Source of the DNA: a virus
IMG/VR virus record: IMGVR_UViG_3300037229_000064
Location: 1-47,165 of that record
Length of the DNA stretch: 47,165 nt
Direction: 5' to 3' (one strand)
Shown: piece by piece, positions 24,234 through 31,142 of the stretch
Numbering within the stretch: the first letter of the stretch is position 1
Layout of the letters: every line of letters begins with the position of its first letter
Notes under the pieces: generated by a model
The model's database searches: none
What the model saw: the letters and a program-made list of their open reading frames with translations, nothing else
What the model was told of the DNA's origin: nothing
Position numbers and translations under genes: made by a program

Positions 24234-24527
24234 ATGAATAAGGCAAAGTACAAGTTGGGTACCCTAATCGAAGTGACCGTTGAAGGCCAGCGCCTTCACG
24301 GCGAAGTGGACGGCGTCCTGTACACCGAAGACGGCGTGTTCTATCGCGTCGGCGCGGCGTACTACGCCGAGGATAGCGTCACGGGCGCCTTCAAGGCTCT
24401 CGCGCCGGTTAAGGCCACGAAGAAGACGCGCACCAAGCGTGTCGCCTCGCCGGTCGCCACCGCGGCTCATGCTGCCGCGGGCCAACCGACTACGCGCAAA
24501 GCGCATCAGGAAAACGCTTTCGCGTAA
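24234..24527 (+). CDS. Small hypothetical protein, basic tail
   Basis: This 97-residue product has a beta-rich first half (strand pairs with KLGTLIEVTVEGQRLHGEVDG) and a basic Ala-rich C-terminus (KKTRTKR around residue 65), so it may bind nucleic acid. GGAGGAG precedes the ATG. It ends the recombination operon, five bases before a terminator. Confidence 0.55.
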   Translation: MNKAKYKLGTLIEVTVEGQRLHGEVDGVLYTEDGVFYRVGAAYYAEDSVTGAFKALAPVKATKKTRTKRVASPVATAAHAAAGQPTTRKAHQENAFA

Positions 24528-24531
24528 GGAG

Positions 24532-24566
24532 ATGGGGCTCGCTCTCACCCGGTGAGCCCCATTTTT
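24532..24566 (+). terminator. Rho-independent terminator
   Basis: ATGGGGCTC (24532-24540) pairs with GAGCCCCAT (24554-24562), then TTTTT (24562-24566). It ends the recombination operon. The next start codon comes only 6 bases later. Confidence 0.8.
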
Positions 24567-24571
24567 ACATC

Positions 24572-25144
24572 ATGACGATTGAACAAATTAAAGCCCACCT
24601 TGACGACGTTTTCGCCCGGATCAAAACCGAGCTCTTTGACCACCACTCCCTTCATTCGGCGTTCTTCGCCGGCGGTGTGTTCGCCTCTCTGGCGCACGAT
24701 GAAGAGGTTACAGATTACGACCTGTGGTTTAAGACCCAGGACGCCGCGGACGCGATCCAGCAGCCACCGACTCGCGGCCTGGTTGAGCGCAAGTCCCGGT
24801 TCAGTACCACCCTCAAGCTCACGACCGGCGAGGTGATTCAGCTCGTCCGTACCCGATGCGGGGAGCCCGAAGCGTGCGTTGCCAGCTTCGACTTCCGTCA
24901 CTGCCAAAACTACTACGACCCCGTCACCGGCGTAATCCGGGTCGATCTGGATTTCCTCAAGAGTAAAAAAGTCGAGTACAACAAGGCGTCGCTTGTCCAG
25001 CATCCAGTCAACACGATCGAGCGCCTTCTGAAGTTCGCTCGCCGCGGCTACTTTGTGGATCAGGAAACCGTGATCGCCCTGATGCTCGAGATTCAACACA
25101 TCGACCCGGTTCACATCGTGCGATCAAAGGCTGGGAGTCGTTGA
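24572..25144 (+). CDS. Nucleotidyltransferase-fold protein
   Basis: This 190-residue protein has FFAGGVFASL at residues 31-40 and DYDLWF at 48-53, the GG/S and D-x-D signature of DNA-polymerase-beta-type nucleotidyltransferases. A third acidic residue could be in VDLDFLKS near residue 130. Similar phage proteins are known as putative NTases; the substrate is unknown. It has no Shine-Dalgarno and starts 6 bases after a terminator. Confidence 0.65.
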   Translation: MTIEQIKAHLDDVFARIKTELFDHHSLHSAFFAGGVFASLAHDEEVTDYDLWFKTQDAADAIQQPPTRGLVERKSRFSTTLKLTTGEVIQLVRTRCGEPEACVASFDFRHCQNYYDPVTGVIRVDLDFLKSKKVEYNKASLVQHPVNTIERLLKFARRGYFVDQETVIALMLEIQHIDPVHIVRSKAGSR

Positions 25145-25233
25145 TGGAGCACTGGGTTTGCCGGTGCTGTCACTATCGTAATAACGCCAAATGGGATACC
25201 TGCTATGGGTGTCACAAAGGGAGGTACTCGTGA
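25144..25233 (+). CDS. 29-residue RanBP2-type zinc-finger microprotein
   Basis: ATG 25144 (TGATG overlap) to TGA 25233. The whole product is little more than a zinc finger: W-V-C-R-C-C-H-Y-R-N then six residues, then C-Y-G-C. That fits the RanBP2 (RBZ) pattern W-x-C-x2-C-x3-N-x6-C-x2-C exactly. RBZ domains bind ubiquitin or single-stranded RNA in eukaryotes. It overlaps the next gene by GTGA. Confidence 0.6.
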   Translation: MEHWVCRCCHYRNNAKWDTCYGCHKGRYS

Positions 25234-25394
25234 TTCTACTTTCGTTTGCTCTATGGCTGCTGGGCATCGTGCCCAACTTGGCCCTGTTCGGATATCTCAA
25301 TGACAAGAAGCCGATTCGGAACGCTCTGCTGTCTCTCGTATGGCCTTTTACCACGGTCTACCTCTTTATTTTTGCGGTTTGGGATCTTCAATGA
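25230..25394 (+). CDS. Small two-helix membrane protein
   Basis: I start at GTG 25230 (GGGAGG ahead, GTGA overlap). The 54-residue product has two probable transmembrane helices (about residues 2-20 and 32-50) joined by a loop with NDKKPIRN. It lies between two zinc-finger microproteins. Function unknown; it might be a small inhibitor or holin-like protein. Confidence 0.55.
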   Translation: MILLSFALWLLGIVPNLALFGYLNDKKPIRNALLSLVWPFTTVYLFIFAVWDLQ

Positions 25395-25594
25395 GCAATC
25401 CCATTTGCCACTTATGCACGAACGAGGCCAAGGTGTACTGCTGCAAAAGTCTCCATTGCCCGGAGCACTACCGGGAGCACAAATGTGTTCCGCAGCCCGT
25501 GCGCCACGTCGTCAACGCGATGATCGTGAACAGTGAGTCACTCAGCGTCCTTGAGAACCGTCTGGTGGCCTATATCGAGGGAATCACGCGATGA
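25391..25594 (+). CDS. Small AN1/B-box-like zinc-finger protein
   Basis: ATG 25391 (ATGA overlap). The 67-residue product has C-x2-C-x7-C-C-x4-C-x2-H-x3-H-x-C in residues 6-32, like the AN1 and B-box zinc fingers. The C-terminal half is helical. It overlaps the helicase gene by ATGA, so it may be a helicase partner. The assignment is by pattern only. Confidence 0.5.
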   Translation: MSNPICHLCTNEAKVYCCKSLHCPEHYREHKCVPQPVRHVVNAMIVNSESLSVLENRLVAYIEGITR

Positions 25595-27012
25595 GCCTGC
25601 GCGACTACCAGGCAGGCGGACTTGACCAGATCCGAGCACACTTCCGCGAGGGGCTGAAGCGCATCCTGCTCGTCGCTCCCACCGGCTCGGGCAAGACCGT
25701 GATGTTCTCGTACATGATCCAAGAGTGTGTCAAAAACGGGATGAAAGCGGTCATTTTGGTGCGCGGGCGGAAGCTTGTGGACCAGGCCTCCCTACGTCTG
25801 GCGCGCGAAGGTGTCGCCCACGGCGTGCTAATGTCCGGACATTGGAACTTCCGGCCCCACCTGGGAGTGCAGGTCTGCTCGATCGACACCTTGATCTCGC
25901 GCAAGATCCGGCCGCCGGCGGATCTCCTGGTCATCGACGAAGCCGACCTCGCCGTTTCCCCGGGCTTTAAAGAAGTTCTTGCCGGGTACCCCGACGCGTT
26001 CATCGTCGCCGTTACCGCCACGCCTTGGGTGTTCGGCGGACTCAAGCACCTCGCCCAGGTCATCGTGAAGCCTGTCTCGATGCTTGAGCTCATGGAGCAG
26101 GGTCACCTGGTGGCGTTCCGGTACTTCGCACCCAGCGAGCCTGACCTGACCGGCGTGCGCACGTCGGCTTCGACTCACGACTACGTCGTGGACGAGCTCC
26201 AGGAGCGCATGATCGCCGGGGCGCTCACTGGGCACATCGTCGAGCACTGGCTCAAGCTTGCGAAGGGGCGCCCAACAATTTGCTTTGCGGTGAACATTAA
26301 TCATTCTAAAATTCTCCTGGAGCGCTTCGCAGAGAGCGGCATTCGCGCCGAGCATATCGACGCCAATACGCCGGATGTTGAGCGTGACCGTATCATCAGG
26401 AGGCTTGAAAGTGGTTCGACGCACGTTGTTTGTAATGTGGGAATTTGGTGCCGTGGCGTCGATATCCCTGCTGTTAGCGCGCTCGTGCTCGCCCGTCCCA
26501 CTCAATCCCGTAACCTGTACATTCAACAGTGCGGGCGCGGTACGCGACTCTTCGCCGGGAAACGGGACTGCCTCCTGCTGGATCACGCCGGCAACATCAA
26601 GAGGCACGGATTTCCTACGTTTGAGCCAGCAGTGGACCTCAACGGAAAAATTTCCTCTGAACGAGATTCCCTAGAGACAAAGATCTGTAAGGTCTGCTTT
26701 GCTGCCTACCGCGGTGACACCTGTGCCGAGTGTGGTACCGGCCCCGCCGAGCGCGAAGGGATCGCGCCCGAGGAGTCGAACGACGAGCTCATTGAACTCA
26801 CGCAGCCCGTAGCCAAGACCGAGGAAGAGCAATATCTTGAGTACCTCGAGGATCAACGCAAGGCCAAGGGCTATAAGCCGGGGTGGCAGTACCACAAGCT
26901 CCTGGACAAATATCCGCGGGACAGGGTGAAGCACCTGATCCCGGACTGGTGGGTTAAGCTTCAACAAAACGTATTTGCCGGCGCTCCGTTTCGGGGCCAT
27001 GGAGGAAAGTGA
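25591..27012 (+). CDS. SF2 DEAD-box helicase with C-terminal zinc ribbon
   Basis: The 473-residue product has RDYQ at 4-7, motif I APTGSGKT (29-36), motif II DEAD (116-119), motif III TATP (142-145), and motif VI QQCGRGTR (312-319). A CKVCFAAYRGDTCAECG zinc ribbon follows near residue 372. It belongs with UvsW- and RecG/ComFA-like phage helicases that unwind branched DNA. It overlaps the upstream zinc-finger gene by ATGA. High confidence for helicase, lower for role. Confidence 0.9.
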   Translation: MSLRDYQAGGLDQIRAHFREGLKRILLVAPTGSGKTVMFSYMIQECVKNGMKAVILVRGRKLVDQASLRLAREGVAHGVLMSGHWNFRPHLGVQVCSIDTLISRKIRPPADLLVIDEADLAVSPGFKEVLAGYPDAFIVAVTATPWVFGGLKHLAQVIVKPVSMLELMEQGHLVAFRYFAPSEPDLTGVRTSASTHDYVVDELQERMIAGALTGHIVEHWLKLAKGRPTICFAVNINHSKILLERFAESGIRAEHIDANTPDVERDRIIRRLESGSTHVVCNVGIWCRGVDIPAVSALVLARPTQSRNLYIQQCGRGTRLFAGKRDCLLLDHAGNIKRHGFPTFEPAVDLNGKISSERDSLETKICKVCFAAYRGDTCAECGTGPAEREGIAPEESNDELIELTQPVAKTEEEQYLEYLEDQRKAKGYKPGWQYHKLLDKYPRDRVKHLIPDWWVKLQQNVFAGAPFRGHGGK

Positions 27013-27014
27013 AC

Positions 27015-27206
27015 ATGAAAGAGAAATTAATCAAGGCTGTTCGCGCGTGGCGCTGCCGCAACGGCAAGCACCGCTGGGAGCACATCCTGGGCGGCTGGTG
27101 GGTCATCCAGGACAAGGCTGCTATCACGATGCGCGAGTGCATTCATTGCCGCATTTACCAAGAGATCGCAGAGCGTGCGCTGCTGGTGAAGGAGGACGAC
27201 CAATGA
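27015..27206 (+). CDS. Small Cys/His-rich protein
   Basis: ATG 27015 (GGAGG nine bases ahead; a GTG at 27009 is too close). The 63-residue product is basic, Trp-rich, with a HCRIY, ECIHC (CxxC) at about residues 42-48 and a H22/W23 pair, a possible zinc site. Ends in a tail of acidic residues. Function unknown. Confidence 0.5.
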   Translation: MKEKLIKAVRAWRCRNGKHRWEHILGGWWVIQDKAAITMRECIHCRIYQEIAERALLVKEDDQ

Positions 27207-27337
27207 GTGAATGGGAGAGCGCATGTCTTTATGTCTGTGGTTTGTTCTTGGCCTATTTGATCGGCGTTAACGTCGGGCACAAGGCCGGACTCGGTGCAAC
27301 TAAACTCAAAGAACTCGAAAAGGATCTAATCAAATGA
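27203..27337 (+). CDS. 44-residue membrane peptide
   Basis: ATG 27203 overlaps the previous TGA. One transmembrane helix (about residues 8-27) followed by a short basic helix. Function unknown. Confidence 0.5.
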   Translation: MSEWESACLYVCGLFLAYLIGVNVGHKAGLGATKLKELEKDLIK

Positions 27338-27447
27338 CGTTCGGAAAATTCTGTCTTTATTTCTTCTTGTGTAGTGGGGGAGTTGCAGTCGTGGTCGGAC
27401 TAGCCATCGCATTTTTCTACGCACTCGCGAAAGGGATGAGCAGATGA
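27334..27447 (+). CDS. 37-residue membrane peptide
   Basis: ATG 27334 overlaps the previous stop (ATGA). It contains a single transmembrane helix (about residues 5-30) with two cysteines and ends in TGA at 27445-27447. It overlaps the next ATG (ATGA). Function unknown. Confidence 0.5.
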   Translation: MTFGKFCLYFFLCSGGVAVVVGLAIAFFYALAKGMSR

Positions 27448-27791
27448 TGACTCCCCAGCGCGCCCCCATTGAATTGAAGGCGGGAGATAAAGTAAAAATC
27501 CGTGGATATTCCATGCACGGAAGTGATGACGACGGCCTTATTGGAACAATTTTCCAGCACGGAAGATCCCGAGAGGAGCATTACGTGAAACTGAAAGATG
27601 GCACTCGATGCTTCAAAAGATCCCAGCTCATCAAGCTCAAGCCGAAAAAGAAGCCCGTCGTGGTGGAGTTTAAGTGCACTTGGGCAGGGGATGCGCATAC
27701 TTTGCCGCATCCTTATGAATGCGATATTGAAATCATTAGATCCCTTGTCGGAAAGCGAACCCGCGTTCGCGTGGAGGTCCTCGATGAGTAG
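27444..27791 (+). CDS. Hypothetical SH3-like protein
   Basis: This 115-residue protein starts at 27444 (or ATG 27447). Residues 10-65 look like an SH3 or KOW-type barrel (GDKVKIRGYS, G..GTI.....REEHYVKLKDG), after which the C-terminal part is beta-rich with two Cys. Function unknown. Confidence 0.5.
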   Translation: MMTPQRAPIELKAGDKVKIRGYSMHGSDDDGLIGTIFQHGRSREEHYVKLKDGTRCFKRSQLIKLKPKKKPVVVEFKCTWAGDAHTLPHPYECDIEIIRSLVGKRTRVRVEVLDE

Positions 27792-28056
27792 CCCAGAGAG
27801 CACGAAGGAGATGCGCGAGGAGGCGGAAAAGGGCTGTGTCGGCTGTCATCCAGAGGCAGGCTTGGGAGAACATACTTGTGATGTTCACCTCGCCGGCCAG
27901 CTCCACAACCAGGCGCAGTGGGAAGAGGAGCGGGAGAGGCTGGGTAAGGAAGTGCATCGCTTACGAGACACGCTTCAATGGGTGAATGACCAATGTCCCG
28001 GGAAGTGTGGTGCCAAGTCAGGTCGCGCCCTCCATCCCCCGGCCGAGCGAGGTTGA
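27784..28056 (+). CDS. Cys-rich helical protein
   Basis: From ATG 27784 the 90-residue product has CVGCHPEAGLGEHTC (residues about 18-32) as a possible zinc or haem-like site, then a coiled coil, then CPGKCG. A similar CxxCH motif occurs in c-type cytochromes, but no export signal is present, so a zinc knuckle is more likely. It overlaps the previous gene by 8 bases. Confidence 0.5.
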   Translation: MSSPESTKEMREEAEKGCVGCHPEAGLGEHTCDVHLAGQLHNQAQWEEERERLGKEVHRLRDTLQWVNDQCPGKCGAKSGRALHPPAERG

Positions 28057-28057
28057 A

Positions 28058-28270
28058 ATGAAATCAGCTAAAGCCACATGGAAGCCAACCGTAACATTCG
28101 AGGGGCCAATGGCCGAGCACGATATGCCGTGCGCTATCTGCCGTGAGAACAAGGCCGTCTTTCGGTGTAATGACGGATTCTTTGAGCCCTGCTGGGATTG
28201 CCAGAAGCTCGGATACGTCACCGAGAAACTAACCCGGGTTGAGCAATGGTGCAGGAGATATTGGAAATGA
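28058..28270 (+). CDS. Small zinc-ribbon protein
   Basis: I start at ATG 28058 (GCGAGG ahead). The 70-residue product carries CAICRENKAVFRC, then CWDC at the middle, a zinc ribbon with four or five Cys, and a Trp-rich C-terminus. A CAICLEE in the minus-strand gene at 41417 is similar. Function unknown. Confidence 0.5.
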   Translation: MKSAKATWKPTVTFEGPMAEHDMPCAICRENKAVFRCNDGFFEPCWDCQKLGYVTEKLTRVEQWCRRYWK

Positions 28271-28458
28271 CCGCCCCCACAATCGAAGAGTGTTTGGAAC
28301 TGATCGCCCAGCAAAAGGAAGCACTGAAGTGGTCTTGCACGTGTCAATTCTATGAGCGCGCCGATGACGATAAGTGCGCGGCGTGCAAAGCCCTCTCTTT
28401 GACCCCCTCCAGCGTCCGCGAAGCCATCCAGCCGCGCGAGAAGGAGGGGCGGGGATGA
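28267..28458 (+). CDS. Small CxC/CxxC protein with SVREAIQ tail
   Basis: ATG 28267 overlaps the previous TGA. The 63-residue product has CTCQF and CAAC, then LTPSSVREAIQPRE. The last segment is shared, at the DNA level over 30 bases, with the protein at 28924. Function unknown. Confidence 0.5.
   Translation: MTAPTIEECLELIAQQKEALKWSCTCQFYERADDDKCAACKALSLTPSSVREAIQPREKEGRG
28402..28431 (+). repeat. 30-bp repeat, copy 1 (with 29065-29094)
   Basis: Thirty bases here are identical to 29065-29094, in the same frame of two different genes, encoding TPSSVREAIQ. Copying by recombination or gene conversion is likely. Confidence 0.85.
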
Positions 28459-28922
28459 CCGAAGCTCAACTAGCGAGACAAGAGAGTATTGAAAATGAGG
28501 AGCGCATGATCAAATCTTTGTTAGGTAAAAAAGAAGTATCCGAACTCGAAACCCTGCGCGCGGAGCTGGAGCACCAAAAAACAGTCGCCACTATGTACGC
28601 GGTTGAAATGAGTAGGCAGGCGAATAATTGTCTCGCCCTCGCCGCGAGCGAGTTGGCTTTGAGGGAGGCGCTGAAGAGATGGAATTTATCCGACCACATT
28701 TGGGATTTGGCAAAGAAACGTGCCGATTCAGATACTCTTTACGGGTGGCAGATTGGTGACTATCGCGCTGTTAAGCAAGCCCTCTCCGCCGCCCCCTCCG
28801 AGCTGGCGCAGGCGATCGGGGAGTTGCTTCATCAACTGGATGAGGATTTTGGCGAGCCTAAACGAGAGGGTAGTCTTAGTGACGCCAGACGGCGCGTGAA
28901 CGCACTTTTGGGAAGGGAATAA
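28455..28922 (+). CDS. Helical coiled-coil protein
   Basis: ATG 28455 overlaps the previous stop. The 155-residue product is almost all helix, with a coiled coil at about residues 15-75 and an acidic tail with DARRRVNALL. No recognised domain. It is one of a row of small proteins with similar composition. Confidence 0.5.
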   Translation: MTEAQLARQESIENEERMIKSLLGKKEVSELETLRAELEHQKTVATMYAVEMSRQANNCLALAASELALREALKRWNLSDHIWDLAKKRADSDTLYGWQIGDYRAVKQALSAAPSELAQAIGELLHQLDEDFGEPKREGSLSDARRRVNALLGRE

Positions 28923-28923
28923 A

Positions 28924-29439
28924 ATGGGAAAGCCAACATACGAAGAATTGATGGAGCTGATCAAGGAATACAGAGATGCGCTGACCGCAATTAGCACGGG
29001 ATGCACGCAGTCCGAAGACGGCGACTCAGGCCCCGAGGTGACTGCTGATATGGCACTGGAACTCACCCCCTCCAGCGTCCGCGAAGCCATCCAGGTCCGC
29101 GAGGAGTTGGTGGCGGCTAAAGACAAAGTACTTGCCGAAATAGAGCCGCTCTTAAGTGAGTATTTTGATGCGCCTTACGCAAAACCGGAAATGCTTCCAG
29201 ACGATAAGTTTGCTCGGTTGTCGCTCCGGGCGCGGACCGCTATCGCTTTAAATCCTGGCGCGCTCGCTGAAACGGTGCGGGTGCGGGAGGAGTGGGTCAA
29301 GGACGTTCTTCACGTTCTGGAGAGTCATGGATTAGAGGGATTATTCGTGAGTCGTAGGCGCTGCGAAGAGTTGATCGAAGCGTACCGCCGGGCACTCGCC
29401 CCAATCCCCCCGAAGAGCGAGAACGGAGATAGGGGATGA
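28924..29439 (+). CDS. Helical protein with shared SVREAIQ segment
   Basis: The 171-residue protein starts two bases after the previous stop (AAGGGAAT ahead). It has a TPSSVREAIQVREE segment near residue 48 identical to that in the 63-residue protein at 28267, and similar A(x)VRVREEW repeats near residue 115. Helical, acidic. Function unknown. Confidence 0.5.
   Translation: MGKPTYEELMELIKEYRDALTAISTGCTQSEDGDSGPEVTADMALELTPSSVREAIQVREELVAAKDKVLAEIEPLLSEYFDAPYAKPEMLPDDKFARLSLRARTAIALNPGALAETVRVREEWVKDVLHVLESHGLEGLFVSRRRCEELIEAYRRALAPIPPKSENGDRG
29065..29094 (+). repeat. 30-bp repeat, copy 2
   Basis: Identical to 28402-28431. Confidence 0.85.
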
Positions 29440-29660
29440 GCATGCCCCGTGGTTACGATGAGAAAATTTGCAGATTTTGTAGCGGGCTTGGCTACCGCAG
29501 GATTCCACTTGGCCGGTCAAGGCTAGGGCACTCGTTCATAGGTGGTGAATGGGTAGACTGGTGCCCCCATTGTAATTCATCGGGCCGCCTTCCAAAACAG
29601 TCCACGCCCCCACCGACGCAAAGCCCAGTGGACCGGGCCATTACCCGGTATAGTTCTTGA
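29436..29660 (+). CDS. DnaJ-type half-zinc-finger protein
   Basis: ATG 29436 overlaps the previous gene. The 74-residue product has CRFCSGLGYR at residue 12 and CPHCNSSGRL near 43: one zinc unit of the DnaJ C-x2-C-x-G-x-G kind. A Pro-rich tail follows. The protein may be a zinc-binding adaptor. Confidence 0.55.
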   Translation: MSMPRGYDEKICRFCSGLGYRRIPLGRSRLGHSFIGGEWVDWCPHCNSSGRLPKQSTPPPTQSPVDRAITRYSS

Positions 29661-29684
29661 TTTAAGCGTCAACTCATTTACACT
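29657..29684 (+). promoter_or_regulatory. Sigma70-type promoter before GT-A gene
   Basis: TTGATT (29657-29662), 16-bp spacer and TACACT (29679-29684) match the spacing of the promoters at 20600, 20636 and 40361. Here, however, a normal ribosome site (AAGGAAG) precedes ATG 29707, so the leader is about 16 nt. Confidence 0.6.
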
Positions 29685-29706
29685 ACCAAGCAAGGAAGCT
29701 TACGCC

Positions 29707-30516
29707 ATGAAAATAGAAGCCGTCATTGTCTGCAAGGATTACTCTGATTTCCTGGAGTACACCCTCCCGGAGAATATCCAGCACCTCGATAACGTCGTGG
29801 TCGTTACTCACCCTGACGACAAACGGACGCAGGAAATCTGCAACAAGAATTCGGTTCACTTCGTCGTGACCAATTGCTTCAACGAGAAGGGCCACGTCTT
29901 CAACAAGGGGCAGGCCATCAACGTCGGCCTGGACAATATCCGCGGTGACGACTGGATTCTTCACCTCGACGCCGACATCGTTCTCTGCAAGGATTTCCGC
30001 CGGATGCTCGACCACTCGCAGCTCAATCCTAAAAACATCTACGGCGCGGATCGGATCAATATTTACGGTTACGAGAACTGGCTTAAAGTTCAGCCGCTCC
30101 TTCGTACGCACTATCAGGATCGCTGGTTCATTGACCCGGGTTTCTGCCACAAGCCTGGTGTGGTGGACGGAATTAAGTTCGGCGCGCGTGTCATCCACAA
30201 AGAGTACGGGTATATCCCGATCGGCTTCTTCCAGCTCTTTCACTCGCAGCACGGCCGGCGTTACAACCACATGCGCGGATCTGCGGCGGGGACCGACATC
30301 ATGTTCCCGGCTCAATGGGCCAAGGAGAACCGCGTGCTGCTCCCTGAGATCGTGGTGTACCATCTCGACTCGGAGAAGGAGCACATGATCGGAACGAACT
30401 GGAAGGGGCGCAAGTCCAAACCGTTCGGGCCTGAGCATCACAAGCACCATCACCATCATCACCACGATGGAGAGAGTCACGGCTACGGCTGGGAAGTTTG
30501 CGAGAAGAAGAAGTGA
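29707..30516 (+). CDS. GT-A fold glycosyltransferase with His-rich tail
   Basis: The 269-residue protein has the GT-A opening EAVIVCKDYSDFLEYTL, GQAINVGLDNI near 72 and the metal-binding ILHLDADIVL (D-x-D) near 90. The C-terminus is a natural run of seven His in a His-rich segment (about residues 244-260), then basic. It resembles phage GTs near tail genes that glycosylate hydroxyl bases or virion proteins; the acceptor is unknown. It has its own promoter. It overlaps the next gene by GTGA. Confidence 0.7.
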   Translation: MKIEAVIVCKDYSDFLEYTLPENIQHLDNVVVVTHPDDKRTQEICNKNSVHFVVTNCFNEKGHVFNKGQAINVGLDNIRGDDWILHLDADIVLCKDFRRMLDHSQLNPKNIYGADRINIYGYENWLKVQPLLRTHYQDRWFIDPGFCHKPGVVDGIKFGARVIHKEYGYIPIGFFQLFHSQHGRRYNHMRGSAAGTDIMFPAQWAKENRVLLPEIVVYHLDSEKEHMIGTNWKGRKSKPFGPEHHKHHHHHHHDGESHGYGWEVCEKKK

Positions 30517-30593
30517 AGGTCTGCCTTCCGGAAATCACCGCAAGAAGCAACGGGAAGTCCACGATCGAGATCCGGGACTTCCTCCATTTATGA
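30513..30593 (+). CDS. 26-residue small protein
   Basis: GTG 30513 overlaps the previous stop (GTGA) and its TGA at 30591-30593 overlaps the next ATG. Starts MKVCLPEITARS. Believable mainly because it fills the gap by exact overlaps. Function unknown. Confidence 0.4.
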   Translation: MKVCLPEITARSNGKSTIEIRDFLHL

Positions 30594-30814
30594 CGCCCGT
30601 TTCGCAGCTCAACCTCATCCAGTTTCTCGAGCTGATCTGCGTACTCGACTACGAATTACGCCTCAACAAGAATGAACCGATGCGGACCGCTGGTATCAAG
30701 GGTCGCCTGGAAATCCTGAAAGGCCACATTGAACAACTCAAAAGCGCACACCCAACTCGTGGACGACCTGCTTTTTCATCTGGGCCAGATCCCAGGAGTC
30801 CGCGCGTTTCCTAG
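30590..30814 (+). CDS. Small helical protein
   Basis: I start at ATG 30590, an ATGA overlap. The 74-residue product is helical in residues 5-50, with a disordered Arg/Pro tail. Its C-terminus is overlapped by the nuclease gene. Function unknown. Confidence 0.45.
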   Translation: MTPVSQLNLIQFLELICVLDYELRLNKNEPMRTAGIKGRLEILKGHIEQLKSAHPTRGRPAFSSGPDPRSPRVS

Positions 30815-31139
30815 GCGCGTCGGCCTGGCCGTCCCCGTCGTTTTTCAAAACGGTAAGCCCGTTCCGATTTCGGAGCGCCCCATCATGTTCGGCATCAAGG
30901 GCGAGGCGGACATCCAAGGCTGGATCTGCATCGAGTCGATTCACGTCAACGGCCAGCTCATGAAACTCTCGAAGCCCGTCGCGCTTTGCTTTGCCGTAGA
31001 AGTAAAAACAGGCACCGGAAAGCTCAGCAAGGATCAAATGAATTGGCGCGATATGTTCATCCGTCTCGGCGGTACCTACGTCGAGGGCAGAGACGTAAAT
31101 GTCACTTGTCAAGCCGTCAAAAGAATGTTCCAGTGGTAA
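30729..31139 (+). CDS. VRR-NUC-type nuclease
   Basis: The 136-residue protein starts at TTG 30729 (no ATG in a suitable place; GAAAGG ahead). It has the PD-(D/E)xK pattern of VRR-NUC: GEADIQGW with Asp61, AVEVKTG with Glu91 and Lys93, and KLSKDQ with Gln103 on the following helix. These small nucleases resolve branched DNA and are a phage Holliday-resolvase type. It precedes the helicase-like gene, which fits replication. Confidence 0.75.
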   Translation: MNNSKAHTQLVDDLLFHLGQIPGVRAFPRRVGLAVPVVFQNGKPVPISERPIMFGIKGEADIQGWICIESIHVNGQLMKLSKPVALCFAVEVKTGTGKLSKDQMNWRDMFIRLGGTYVEGRDVNVTCQAVKRMFQW

Positions 31140-31142
31140 CTC

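Noticed and set aside
27784-28056. c-type cytochrome-like CxxCH site
   Set aside because: No signal peptide or haem-lyase context; the protein is otherwise coiled-coil and zinc binding is more likely.
30440-30470. Seven consecutive His codons as a cloning tag
   Set aside because: The His run is within a broader natural His-rich segment, the flanks are phage sequence and no vector sequence is present.
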